A stretch of DNA of 64,000 nt from Zantedeschia hybrid cultivar (lineage: Eukaryota > Streptophyta > Magnoliopsida > Alismatales > Araceae), in contig JARZZO010000014.1 in NCBI GenBank assembly GCA_030544215.1, forward strand, positions 37,105,734-37,169,733, given 5' to 3'. The notes under the pieces are model-generated. The model worked only from the letters and a program-made list of their open reading frames with translations. It did not search any database and was not told where the DNA came from. Positions 45,301-55,885 of this stretch are shown here, in pieces (position 1 is the stretch's first letter; every line of letters starts with the position of its first letter). A program made the translations under genes and the position numbers.

Positions 45301-45812
45301 GCTGTCCCAACAGCAATCGCCGCAACTTTTGCGCCATTTCATAGCCTCAATTCCACCTCACCTTGTCTCAGCTTACGCTTACTTGTCAGCATCTGCACAT
45401 CATGGCAGATATGAGAAGCACATCCGGTATCTAATACCCAAGATGTGGAATCTCTAACTGACAAGTTGATATCTATCATATAGATATATAAAGCTTCAGA
45501 CAGCTTCACCTTTCTATGAGCTTTATCGTTAAGGAACTCCTTGCAGTTCCTCTTTCAGTGACCATATTGCTTATAGTAGAAGCAGTCACCCTTCACTACT
45601 CTTTTGCCTTTGTCATTCGATCTTTTATCGTTAGCTATCATCTCTGCTTCAGGGGCATCCAATGCCGATTCAGCAGGAGGATCAGCTCCAGGGACAAAGT
45701 CAATGTGCTCAGATCTAAAGACATTCTTCAGGTTTTTGAACCAATCTGAGTAGTACAGGCTAGTCAAACGTTTGGCATCAAGTATGCCACGGAGTGGGTA
45801 ATTCGACGACAT
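42390..45812 (-). pseudogene. Copia gag-pol, one phase, multiple stops
   Basis: The Ty1/copia polyprotein reads leftward in a single phase over 1141 codons, with about eight in-frame stops. In order: a gag N-terminus (45812 down) joined after only about 60 residues to a CFYYKQYGH knuckle, so most of gag is deleted. Next come protease (LDTGCASHICH near 45440), GAG-pre-integrase (HCRLGH near 45030), integrase (44298-44800), RT (YVDD at 43365-43376) and RNase H (42390-42809, CDNNGAIAQ). Several stops, such as the TAG at 44559-44561, fit C-to-T changes expected in methylated DNA. It cannot make the full protein as it stands. Confidence 0.9.
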
Positions 45813-46003
45813 AATTCCCTATAGGAGATGTGCAATATCTATTTAGCAGATGTTCAATTATTAAAAATTAAAACAGGACATGGCCTTTTGTTCAAGTTTA
45901 ACTCCCACTAATTTTCGACGGACTGTATAACCCCCAATTATACAGAACGGGAGACGCCGACAGTCTCCTAGTGGGGATCAGAATCTCAATGACTTGCACT
46001 ACA

Positions 46004-46560
46004 TCCTTGTGGATAGCACAACAAACTGTAATACAATCAGAGAGCACCCAACTCATGGGACTTGCAACTCCTTGCAATATCTGATCATGGCTTCGGTCCC
46101 TAGAGATTTAATGGCCTTGTAGATAGTACAACAAACCATTAATTCTGGTCTAAGCTAACCATCATTACGCGACGAGCATAGATTTGCATGCAGCCCTTGT
46201 AGATAGCACAACAAAGCTACATGGTTCCTCTACCCCGATCTATAGGCATCTTCTGTCATAGCCACAGTTTCTCCTCCTAATTAAACAGGCCTTGTGGATA
46301 GCACAACAAACCTGCCTAAAGTGATTCGAATCCTATGACTATAACGATGGTGGACTACGCGGTAAGTTCTCAACTACTCGCATTACGGCTTAGAGTTTAT
46401 CTGAGGGTATTTAGATAACTTTTATCTTGGTCGCTTCTAGGTGATAGTATATAAATATATCGTATATATTTACTAAATACTATACCTGCTTTGATTCATA
46501 ATCAAAAGAAAATAATGCATCACATACATGTCATTAGTGTGGTCATGGATAGCACAGTGG
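46004..46560 (+). repeat. Spaced repeats of CTTGTGGATAGCACAACAAA
   Basis: Copies lie at 46004-46026, 46114-46136, 46195-46216 and 46288-46311, with a weaker copy near 46541-46560. The first four are 80-110 bp apart with unrelated sequence between them. Conservation of the motif but not the spacers suggests a functional element rather than a simple tandem array. Confidence 0.85.
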
Positions 46561-47172
46561 GTTTGACTGGAGCCAACAGTCAAACGCACACACAATCTAA
46601 CATAACATTTACATTAGATAAACCTGCAAACACATAGGCAAAGGATCTTCATCTTTTCGCCTTCCTAGTTGCAGCTGTGGATCGTCCTCGCTCCTTCCTC
46701 GGTTGCCTCAATCAAATTACAATAATTCTAGAATTACAAGTAAATTGAAGAAGGCCTTATGGCGAGTACAAGAGAGAGAGGGAGGTAGAAATACATCGGA
46801 GTATGAGAGAGAGAGGTGCGCAGACCTCTATTTATTAACAATTAATAAACAACCATACATCCATGATCCACACAATCACATCATTCATCACATGAACAAT
46901 TAAATAAATGCATATCCATGACCACGGTGTGTTTTAAACATCCACACATGATTCAGCGCATCACATGGCTAAAATAAAAGAGTTTTCAAAATAAATAATT
47001 TTGACTTTCAAAAAACTGGGATCCAATCAAAATTGGTATTTGAATTTCAAAAACTCATTTTATTAACTTAACATGCAATTAAATCAAAATTTAAAAGCAA
47101 TAAACACACATCACATGCGCACACAATCCAAATTAATTATTCCATATTATTCCATGCAAATTAGAACATTTC

Positions 47173-47692
47173 TAATAATCTAACACTTAGATTAAACCCC
47201 ATTAATAATCTAACAATTAGACTATTAAAGATTAATCTAACTCTTAGATTAATCCACCAAAGTTAATTAAAAATTTAACACTTAAATTAATAATCAACCA
47301 AATTAATTATTAACTACTAATCTAACACTTAGATTAGCCAATTAATGTTAATTATTAATTTAACTTTTAAACTAATAATTAACACTAAGTAATTAATAAT
47401 CAATTAGTCTAACTCTTAGATTAAATAATTAAAGTTATCATTAATTTAACTATTAAATTAATGACTAACAATAATTAGTTAAAGACTGCTAATTTAACAT
47501 TTAAATCATTCATTTAAGTCAATTATTAATTTAACACTTAAATTAATAACTAACTTAAATATTAATTAACAATTATATGATTTAATAATAAGTAATCTAA
47601 CTTTTAGATTAAATATTATTAAACACTAATTTAACAATTAAATTAGTCAATTTAAGTTAATTATTAGCTTAACTATTAAACTAATAATTAAC
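47173..47692. repeat. AT-rich hairpin array (about 13 units)
   Basis: Units of TAATCTAACnnTTAGATTA or TAATTTAACnnTTAAATTA recur about every 40 bp. Each has an 8-9 bp stem and a 3-4 nt loop. Between them run TTAATTATTAA-like spacers. Stems with G-C pairs and stems without alternate, and arms often change together, so pairing is preserved while sequence drifts. Confidence 0.85.
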
Positions 47693-47875
47693 GCTATATA
47701 ACAACTAATTGTTAATCATGATTCAAAATCATAAATCCCCAATTAAAATAAAAATTGAAAATCAATTTAAATTTAGAAAACATTTTTGAATTTAAATTTA
47801 ATAACCAATTTAATCTTAACTGGGTCAATGGGGTTAAGGGGTTTAAAATAGGCCAGGGCTCAGCCAACTAGAAAG

Positions 47876-47960
47876 CTGGTTCGAGCCCCTGGCTCGGCCA
47901 GGCTCGAGCCCTGGCTCTGCCAGGCTCGAGCCCTGGCTCGGCCAGGGGCTCGGGCCTGGG
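47876..47960. repeat. GC-rich palindromic repeat cluster
   Basis: About three units of CTCGAGCCCTGGCTCGGCCAGG in tandem (47879-47948) are followed by related CCTGGGCC repeats. CTCGAG and GGCTCGAGCC are palindromes. The cluster lies in the copia leader. Confidence 0.75.
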
Positions 47961-48623
47961 CCACCCTGGGCCACAGTGCCCAACCTGGTCCGACCGGGCC
48001 CGGCCCGGTCCGTCGGGACCGGCCGATGGCGCTGGCTCGGCTGGCGTCTTCCAGAAAACCCTAACCGAGCCCCTTAACCTGGTTGCAGGTAGCAGGCGGC
48101 GGCAGGGCTCCACGGCGCCGCCCGGCGGCCACCCCAGCATCGCCCAGGCCCCGGCCGGCGATGGCCCAGTGCCGGCGATGCCCCCGGCACCGGAAGGGCC
48201 GCCGGTGGGGCCTAAGAAAGCATCAGTCGGCCTCCTTTCATCTCCATAAAACTGGTTTTTCAAAACTGTTTTGAAAAAGAGATTGGAGCCTCCCTCCGGC
48301 CATCACCAGAGGCTTCTCCAGCGCCGGCCATCGGTCCGGTGGTGACCAGGAACATCCCTAAAGGGATTTGGGGTTCTTACACATCCCTCCACCGCTTGGG
48401 GTGATAGAACGATGCCGCCGCAAACCCGGTTCTTCGTCCAACAAAGAACACCAAAAACCCCCAAATGAAAATCCGAATTTTGCAGAATAAAAATAATCAA
48501 AATTATTTATCTGATTTGTGGTCATCGCATGAACAAGAATCCTGCAAATAGATCGAAATTTCGCATGGAATAACACATGGAAATATTAAATCGGAGACCG
48601 AAACAGGACAAGAAACAGTGGAA

Positions 48624-48639
48624 CCTGGCTCTGATACCA
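48624..48639 (-). other. Copia primer-binding site
   Basis: On the minus strand it reads TGGTATCAGAGCCAGG, a 16-base match to the 3' end of plant initiator tRNA-Met, one base inside the 5' LTR. Confidence 0.92.
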
Positions 48640-48640
48640 C

Positions 48641-50194
48641 TGTTGGGATTTCTCGGGTTTCTCCGGATCGCTCACGCAGCGGAAAATAAAATAAAACAGC
48701 CATCCGTTTTCTCGTTTAGAAAAACTAAAAACAACGATTATCGGATAATCGATTCTCACCGTGTGCGGATTCGAATCCGCAACCGTTCGGTTCCGTCGGT
48801 GCGACACCGCAAGCCGCGCAAGTGCCCGACCTCTAGCGAAGTCCACGCGATCCTCCCCGCGACGGATATCCTCGCGTTCCTCGTTCTTCGCAGCCCACGA
48901 AACCTCCGTCGGTCACCGCAACGATCGCCGCAACGCGCAGACGATTTCCCGTCGAACGGGATTCGGACAAGCGGCGGAGTAGATCTGGATCTGTCTCGAT
49001 GCCAGAGAGAGAGAGAAACAGAGGAGGGGCGGCTAGGGTTAGCAGTAGCTTGGCCTGCTCAGCCCATTCGCTATGTTTTATACTAACCGCGCGGTTTTTC
49101 ATAAAAAACCCCGGTTTATATAAAATCCACTTATTTATCCATCGCCTTGAGAATCATTTGCGTGTGACCCTCTAGGCCCAAGTACCAGTCCAGTTAATGG
49201 CCCAACAAGCCCAGTGACTCCTCACTGGCTTTATTAATCAATTAATAACCCTTTATTAATTAATTAATCAATCGAATTAATGTCGCACATCGAATTCGAC
49301 TGGACCTCCGATCACGTTGGGTGCCAAGCAACACTGCGTGAACCCGGAAGGTATTGGGGTTAAGTAACCCACTCTTGGAACCTTTCCGCCGACAGTTACC
49401 GCGTAGATATAATCCTTCATTCGTACAATTCTCTCGAGTCAACTCAGGGCATGGCGAGCTGTCAAACCCTAACCGATCGACTCACTTGGATTGGATGCCG
49501 CTGATGAATATCGAAAAACTCCTTTCCCGATATTATCGTCCGCCCTGGCCAGGGACTTTCGTGCATCCTTCCTAGAGCATTCTCTCTCTAAGTACCGAGA
49601 GCGAATGATTCCTTATTGACACACAATTCCCTTCGACGGTATTCCGCTGTACCCAATCCTTGGCGTATTAGAATCCCGTGGCTAGAGATTCGTAAACCAA
49701 GGTCAAAGCACATAAGTCCACCGACAAGGTGTCCTTGGTGTCTCAGGTCCGAGGACCATCCACGCAACTGCGACAATAGAATCAAGCTGGTTGACAGTGA
49801 GGTACATTACCATCCAGCGACTCAGTCGGATCAGTTCAGTGAACTCATTCTCCAATGAGCACCTACAGATTCGCCTTAGTGTCTCCACACAAGTGACTTA
49901 TGAGATCAGTCACCCTCATCATATGAGCAGGAGTAATCTGTACTAGTCTAACCGGATATCCGATGTCCTTCTCGGATATCCTCCGACTAGGAACGATTAA
50001 GAATATGTGTGTTTAAGTGATCAGTCTCATTAGTATGATCTCATCATAATCTGATCACTATAGCACATATTCACAGACTTCATTATGAAACGATAATTAA
50101 CGTGATTTACACATAATGAATATTATGTCATTATATTAATAAATGAACGAAATTTACATAGTTAGATTGGCTTGTAGGCCACCTAAAACTAACA
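48641..50194 (-). repeat. Copia 5' LTR
   Basis: It runs from TGTTGGGATTTC to CTAAAACTAACA, 1554 bp, and the duplication TGAAC follows. The palindrome GCGGATTCGAATCCGC lies at 48765-48780. It carries 12 bp near 48915 that the 3' LTR lacks. Confidence 0.93.
49114..49123 (-). promoter_or_regulatory. Probable copia LTR TATA box
   Basis: TTTATATAAA lies about 1070 nt into the 5' LTR on the minus strand, leaving about 470 nt for R and U5. TATA-like sites occupy the same relative position in the other copia LTRs here (41297, about 16155, about 17985). Confidence 0.5.
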
Positions 50195-50199
50195 TGAAC

Positions 50200-51070
50200 A
50201 TCAATCTTGTTCCTTCTGTATCCCTTAGAAAGTTTACAAGGCTATTGGTACAAGTTTCAAAAAGGCGACTAAGAGCAACCTCAAACTAGTGGGAGAGATC
50301 TTCTGACATAAACCTACGCCAATGGAAACACACGAACGGCAACTGCACCTTAACATAAGTGTATCATAAGTCTATGATAGTACAGGAAATAGAAGCATGG
50401 AAACTCATGAAAAAGTACTATGAAAAAGCTGAAAGCTATTAGATAGGGGATCAAAAAAATGCCGCATAAAATCTCTCTGAATAAATTGATAATTTAAATA
50501 ATACAATGCTGGAGATGTGACTGGATAAATTAAAACTATTGAACACTGACCAGTCAATATTGCGAAATAACTAGATAGATAAGTTTAACAAAAATCGAAA
50601 GCGAACATATTAATATATAGGAAAGAGAATCGATTAAAACTTCAGGTAATCAAATTCATCGAATCGACTCAAGCACGAGGTATTAATCGCTGAAGAGATA
50701 TTACAGTAATCAATTCTCTAAGTACATATAATTGAAGTCTGAAGTTATAACGATAATCGATAACTATGACATATCAGCAATCGATATAGTTCTTAAATCG
50801 ATTAATGAACAACAATAATCGAAACATACTTAAACTAAACGATAATCGATTAGCGATAGCGATAACGATATGGTGGAAAGGAATGAACTCGATTTACTGT
50901 ATCATAGCTAGTGTTCTTACTATTAAATCGATTAGCAATAGAAACTTAATCGAAGTAAACTTAATCGAAATTTAGCTAGTCCTTTAATTGAAATAATCAG
51001 AGAGCTACTGAAATCGAGTAGGTTTCAGAATAGGAGTGTTCAAACAGTGATCCTTTTAGACACTAATTGA
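50200..51070 (-). repeat. Sirevirus 5' LTR, part 2
   Basis: It is the continuation of 40030-40833 beyond the copia insertion. From about 50590 to 51000 it is dense in ATCGATTA or AATCGATTA palindromes, like those at 37130-37560. The LTR end is not clear; about 51070 is a guess from where the motif stops. The combined LTR is about 1.7 kb. Confidence 0.5.
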
Positions 51071-53191
51071 TTAAATCATTTTAACAACACAATTCTGATT
51101 TTTGACATTTTCATTGTATATTATTACCAAAAAATGGAGATTAAATAAATACATAAATTGCTCGACAATTAATATGTTAATGATGTGGATGCACCAATGA
51201 TAAGAACACATTTTTAGATAAACAATAATTGAAATTTACACACTATACTGTTAATTTTATGTACAAAGCCACATGAAATGATAAATAAATCGACTATGCT
51301 TTCAAAATATTAAATTTGCAAAATTCGAATGTCAAATATTAACATTTCGTGGATTAAGTAAGTGTGATAATTTCATTTCCAATAAGAGATTCTTGGCAAT
51401 TATTTAATATACATTCGAATAACTTATTGCTTGCCGCATGAACTTAACTGTTATTTTATGTGGATACAGGACATGAGCAAGTAGATGGCATAGTGGTTAG
51501 ACCATCCGAACGTCAATGAAGTGACAAGGGTTCGAATCCTGGAAGAAACAAGACTTTATTTTTTGTATTTTCGCTTCAAATGGGACCCACGTGCCAACTA
51601 AGAGAGAGGAGGGAATCTCGAAATTCAAATTTCAAAAATAACATTTATTATTCAAAATTCAAAATCAAATATCCCTCTCTAAATTCAAATTTCAAATAGC
51701 CCATTATTACATTTTTAAGAGGATACTCTAATTAAGGAGAAGTTTAATGCAAAAATTCATAGCCTCTTTAGTGCCTTTTTGAAATTCAAAAAATTCCTAT
51801 TTTCTATAAAACAATGGGAGGGGGGAAGAAAAGGAGGCTTTTGGAATCTCTTGAATCTCCAACAATCCGAGCCGAATATCCCTCCCTCTGATTTTCCTCT
51901 CTTCTTTGTTCATCCCCCACTCTCACAGTTTTCATTTTTTTTCTTTTGAGGCTCCCTTTCCCCTTGCGCCAACTTTCTCCCTCTCACAACTTTTCTTTAA
52001 AAAAAAATAGATTGTTTTTACTTTCCCAGCACTCTCTCTCCATCCCTGGCATCTTCTCTCTCTCTTGCTCACTATATCTCTCTCTCCCTCTCTCCCTACG
52101 TCTCTCTCTCTTCCCCTTGTTCACTGTGCTCTCTCTCTTCTCCCAGTTCTCTGTCTCAGCTTCTCTCTCTCCCCCTCTCTATCTCTCTCTCTCTCTGCGT
52201 TAACTCCCCTCCGACATCTACACGAGTCGGGCCCGTACGCCAGACACGCGTCAAAGCCTGCACGAGCCGGGCCCGCCCGCAAGCCACGCATCGCCCGGGC
52301 GTGTTCCCCACCTGCTCTACATCGTCGCTCGCGCCCGCTCGGGAGGGCATTCCCGCCCATAGCCGCCAGCCTGCCGGACCCGCCATAGCCACGTGATGGC
52401 CTCCGCAGTGCCTCAGCATCACCTCGGGCCCGCTCCAGCCATGCGGCAGCTCCAAGCGGTTCGCGCCATCATCCATGCCGCTGCACAGGCTACTAACAAG
52501 CCACGCGGCGCCCTGCGGGCGCTTCTCGCCCGTTCGCCTGCCGCGCCGCCGTACAGCGCTCAATGCCCAGTGACCTTACCTGCCGCGCCCTCGGCCGCTG
52601 TGCTCTAGCGCCCGCCATACGCTCGGCGCGCCCCCTTTGGCCCTTGCTGTGAGCCTGGGCACACCATGCCTTCATAAAGGCCTCCATCTATTACTGTAGC
52701 CTCCTGATTGTTCATTTTATTTAATTAGTTTCAGTATTAAACAATTAGTCCGTTATTTTTCTCTCAAAATTATTGTACTTTGTTTTATTTCAATAATAGC
52801 AATCATGTTATTTTCGTTTTTGATGTTGTAGACATTTTAATTATTTTCTTAGATCAATATTATCTAGTTATATTTATTTGCTTTACTTAATCTCAACAAT
52901 TAGTTAATTAACTTTTAATGGTAGATTCTAGGTGCTAATTAGGGATTTTGTTGAAAACATTTAAAATTCTGTAATTGATTTTTGTCCAAGTGCTTAAAAT
53001 AGAGGTTTTTAACTAGAACATTATATCAAAAATCCAAACAAACAAAAACCTAAAGTTTTCAAAATAGAATTTATATTTCCTTGTGGATCGACCTAGTCTC
53101 AACCATGCACTACATTGCTATCTTTATTTGAGATTCGGAAATTAAGATTGATGTTATTTGTGTTTTAACGACGGCAATTAAATACACATCA
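51071..53191 (+). repeat. Athila/Tat-like 5' LTR (left edge uncertain)
   Basis: A CATCA end at 53191 lies just before a textbook Athila-type PBS. The LTR left boundary cannot be seen. Contents are AT-rich sequence, a tRNA-like segment (51481-51550), CT-rich simple repeats (52000-52200) and a GC-rich block (52200-52620). Confidence 0.55.
51481..51550 (+). repeat. tRNA-derived segment, possible SINE head
   Basis: TGGCATAGTGG at 51486-51496 matches a pol III A box. GGTTCGAATCC at 51529-51539 is a perfect B box, 33 bp later. The T-arm pairs at 4 of 5 positions. Acceptor arms do not pair, so this is not a functional tRNA. A SINE head or captured tRNA piece is likely. Confidence 0.65.
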
Positions 53192-53196
53192 ATTTT

Positions 53197-53213
53197 TGGC
53201 ACCGTTGCCGGAG
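53197..53213 (+). other. Athila-type primer-binding site
   Basis: TGGCACCGTTGCCGGAG follows the LTR end by five bases. It is close to the PBS typical of Athila elements (TGGCGCCGTTGCCGGGG), with a few decayed positions. Confidence 0.85.
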
Positions 53214-54105
53214 AATTAGATTATATTTATGTATATCCATACTCACATTTATTCTCTTCTTTTACAAGTACTTTGAAAAAAAAAAAAGGAGGAGAAAAGG
53301 AAATTTCGTGATTTTGTTCCAACTTATTTCTTTTTATTTTCAAATTTTAGAATTGTCAAAGAATTCATTCATTAATAAAAATAAAAAAACTCAGAAAACT
53401 AAAAGTAAAAAAAAATCATTTCAAGATTAGAAATCAAATCATCATGTTTTAGGACATACATCATTTAGGAATACATTAGTTTTCAATTTTTGTCATTTTA
53501 ATTTATTTTGAAGAGTGCGGGAAGCAAGGTGAATTCTCTCAATTGTGCCAATAACATGTTCACGCATTGTCATTTCATTTTTGTATAAAACAAACTTGTT
53601 TGAATTGTGGTGAGCATCTCATTGCTAAAATACTTTAAGGGCATCTTCATAACAAGATAACGTGGGGATTTCATCACCCTCCCTTGGCCTATAAACCACC
53701 AACACTTCATCTTGCATTTTCCAAGCCTAATAAAATCAATTAGCAAATTGAATCTAAGGTTCACACTGTGATTTGACCAAGTTGTGAATTTGTTTCTACT
53801 TTGGACACTGGTGTCTAGGCTAGAGGTTACAAAGGCAAACGCCTAAGCGGGCAAGCGGTTATTTAATTAAGTCCCTACGAAAGTAGGGGGAGCGTCCCAC
53901 TACCCTACCTCTTACCTGGCCGTTGATCCTTTGTGGGTGTGATTCACAACGAATTCTAGTTACTTTGTGAGAAAAAAATCATCTTTAGGTCTAGGTTGCA
54001 CTTAGGTCATTAGGTTAATTGTTTTCAACTTGTTTGTCTTTGCCTAAAAATTAAAAAAAAATAAAAAATAAAAAACAAATTCTCTTCTCTCTCTTCGTCT
54101 AGTGT
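53214..54105 (+). other. Athila-like leader
   Basis: Non-coding sequence between PBS and gag, with A-rich stretches at 53275-53290, 53380-53415 and 54045-54080. I see no gene. Confidence 0.55.
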
Positions 54106-54592
54106 ATGCCAGGTAGAAGATCTCAAAATCCAGAAATTATCAATCCCATTCAAGAAATTGAGAGATACCTACATCATCAAAGTCATCTTCAAAATCAAAT
54201 TGCTGGAAATAATCAAGAAATGCCTAAGGAGATGAAGTAATATTTCAATCCTCAAGACTATAACCCTTCATCTTGTATTCAATTGCCCAATACCTATGTA
54301 AGCCACTATGAGATCAAGCCCAGTACCATCCAAATGCTCCCATCGTTCTATGGGAATACCAATGATGATCCATAAAAATATTTGGATGAGTTCTTTGAGA
54401 TATGTTCTACTGGTGAAAATCCAAGATTTTACGGAAAATGCCCTTCGTCTAACCCTATTTCCTTTTTCTCCTAAGGACAAGGCCTAATACTGGCTTGGTA
54501 CAGTAGGGAAGCCCATTAGAACCTGGCTTGAAATGCAACAAGAGTTCTTAAAAAAAATTATATCCTATAGGAAGAACCAATACCATAAGACG
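54106..54592 (+). pseudogene. Athila-like gag N-terminus, truncated by insertion
   Basis: The ATG at 54106 opens a frame with MPGRRSQNPEI and later EIKPSTIQMLPSFYGN and YLDEFFEIC, characteristic of Athila gag. In-frame TAA codons lie at 54238, 54373 and 54472, and a frameshift near 54470 moves the match to the next phase (FPFSPKDKA, then IRTWLEMQQEFLKK). The complete Tekay inserted here at 54593; the remainder would resume at 63985, where only 16 bases are visible. Confidence 0.8.
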
Positions 54593-54674
54593 TGTAAGGA
54601 TCGTGATCTTCGGATCCGGTTTTCGGGATCGGACCTTGTAGTTCTAACCTTAGTGAGGGCGGAGGTTCTGAGTT

Positions 54675-55885
54675 GATTCGCGTCAGGACATCGAGACGCG
54701 TTTTAAACGGCGTTCACCGTCGCAGACGCATTTCAAGTTCTGCCACGTGGGTGCCACGTGGGCTGGTTTCGGGCCGCGAGGGTACGGCCCTGTCTTGTCG
54801 ACCTGAACGGCGTCCACGTGTGTCGACGCCTTTCAGACTGCGACTCTGGGTTGTCAGAGTACGGCCCTGACATATCGTCTGAACGGCGTCTGCCTTGAAC
54901 GACGCGTTTCAGAGTCTTGTCAGAGTAGCTGTCACATCAACTGATTGGCGTCCGTGGATGTCGACGCGTTTTAGCCAGTCTCTGGTTAACCCCGCGAGCC
55001 CTCCTTCTTTCCCCCACTTTCTCCTCTCTTCCTCTCTTTCCCCTCCGGCGAACTCGGCGGCGACCCCTTCCTCCTCCCACCGTGTCATCTCTCCCTCCAC
55101 TCCATCCTCTACCTAGCTCCTACCACTACCACCTCCACTTCCACTGCGGCGTTCTACTCTCCGGACGGCGGCCGACGTCACGGAGGAGCAAGGACGACCA
55201 CGGCGGTACCGGCGGCGGCGTGGGGCGAGTCGGGTGGACGGCCTTGAAGCTCGGAGGCGTTCAAGTGTCCGGTAGGGTGACGGTTCCCCTTAGTATTGTG
55301 ATTTAGGCCATGATTACCCCGTTTAAGCTTGTTTGGATCTTTGGTTTCGGGGGGTAGAATGAGCATGCTTAGGAGTTCTTTTGATAACATAGGGGATTTC
55401 CATGAATGTGTTGCCTATGGATAGTATCACTCCTCTTTTCTCTCCGTTTTTGGGTGAATTTTGGGGATGTTTGGGGTTAGAATGGGAGCCCTCGGGCTCA
55501 GGCGACTCTGGTTCCTGGGACTAAAACACGTCGTGCATGGACGACGCCTTTTTGAAGGGCGTCGAGCCATCACGACGCCTTTTAGACAGGAATTGCCTGA
55601 CAGAGAGTCTGCCAGTTCGGGGATTCTGTGATTAAAAGACGTCATGGGTGAACGACGCTTTTTCGAATGGCGTCGGTTAACCATGACGCCTTTTAAAGGC
55701 AGAAATCCCCTGAGTAAGGGCCTTGGAATTTCCAGATTTCTGTGTTGAATGGCGTCTGAGGATGTCGACGCCTTTTAAAAGGCGACTACTGGTGTCGACG
55801 CCTTTTAGGCCTGATTCTGAAGACTATTTCACATGAACCTGTACTTGGAGCTTGAATGGCGTCGGCCTTGGGCGACGCGATTCAA
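54675..55885 (+). repeat. GGCGTC...GACGC hairpin modules (12 copies), 5' LTR
   Basis: Modules of 30-36 bp have the form (C)TGAAnGGCGTC, 8-12 variable bases, then GACGCCTTTCA(G) or GACGCGTTTTAG. They lie near 54675, 54703, 54802, 54879, 54941, 55521, 55555, 55631, 55664, 55743, 55778 and 55851. Arms pair while the middle varies. They are CpG-rich. Confidence 0.92.
54744..54760 (+). promoter_or_regulatory. Tandem G-boxes
   Basis: CACGTG occurs at 54744-54749 and 54755-54760, 11 bp apart, about one helical turn. G-boxes are bound by plant bZIP and bHLH factors. Paired ACGTGG motifs with the same spacing occur in both LTRs of the minus-strand relative (8501/8512; 12657-12685). Confidence 0.6.

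Larger units (their letters stand above)
45813..48623 (-). other. Unusually long copia leader
   Basis: About 2.8 kb lies between PBS and gag. In minus-strand order it has a GC-rich part (48400-47840), an AT-rich hairpin array (47692-47173), mixed sequence, and spaced repeats of GTGGATAGCACAACAAAC type (46560-46004). No conserved protein is visible. A 131-codon GC-rich minus-strand frame at 47868-48263 looks like a composition artefact. Confidence 0.6.
40834..50194 (-). mobile_element. Complete but decayed Ty1/copia element
   Basis: The minus-strand element has its 5' LTR at 48641-50194 and 3' LTR at 40834-42375. The target duplication is TGAAC (40829-40833 and 50195-50199), with a 16-base perfect initiator tRNA-Met PBS and a clear PPT. 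The pol frame is in one phase but has several stops. A long leader of about 2.8 kb separates PBS and gag. The LTRs are about 97-98% identical by eye, with one 12-bp indel. It inserted into the Sirevirus 5' LTR. Confidence 0.93.

Noticed and set aside
46004..46560. Possible CRISPR-like array because of spaced repeats
   Set aside because: This is a plant retrotransposon leader. Repeats are imperfect, spacers are 60-90 bp and unequal, and there are no cas genes.
47868..48263. 131-codon GC-rich minus-strand frame in the copia leader
   Set aside because: Gly/Pro/Ala/Arg-rich composition follows from GC content and CTCGAGCC repeats; no domain, no conserved partner.
51481..51550. Functional tRNA gene
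   Set aside because: A and B boxes are present, but the acceptor arms do not pair and the downstream sequence does not form a mature 3' end.
51946..52608. Leu/Ser- and Ala/Arg-rich frames on both strands
   Set aside because: Simple CT repeats and a GC-rich LTR block explain them; frames overlap in conflicting phases.
54673..55306. Short frames repeated identically at 61741-62374
   Set aside because: They lie in the two LTRs of one recent element, so identity reflects the LTR pair and not coding conservation.
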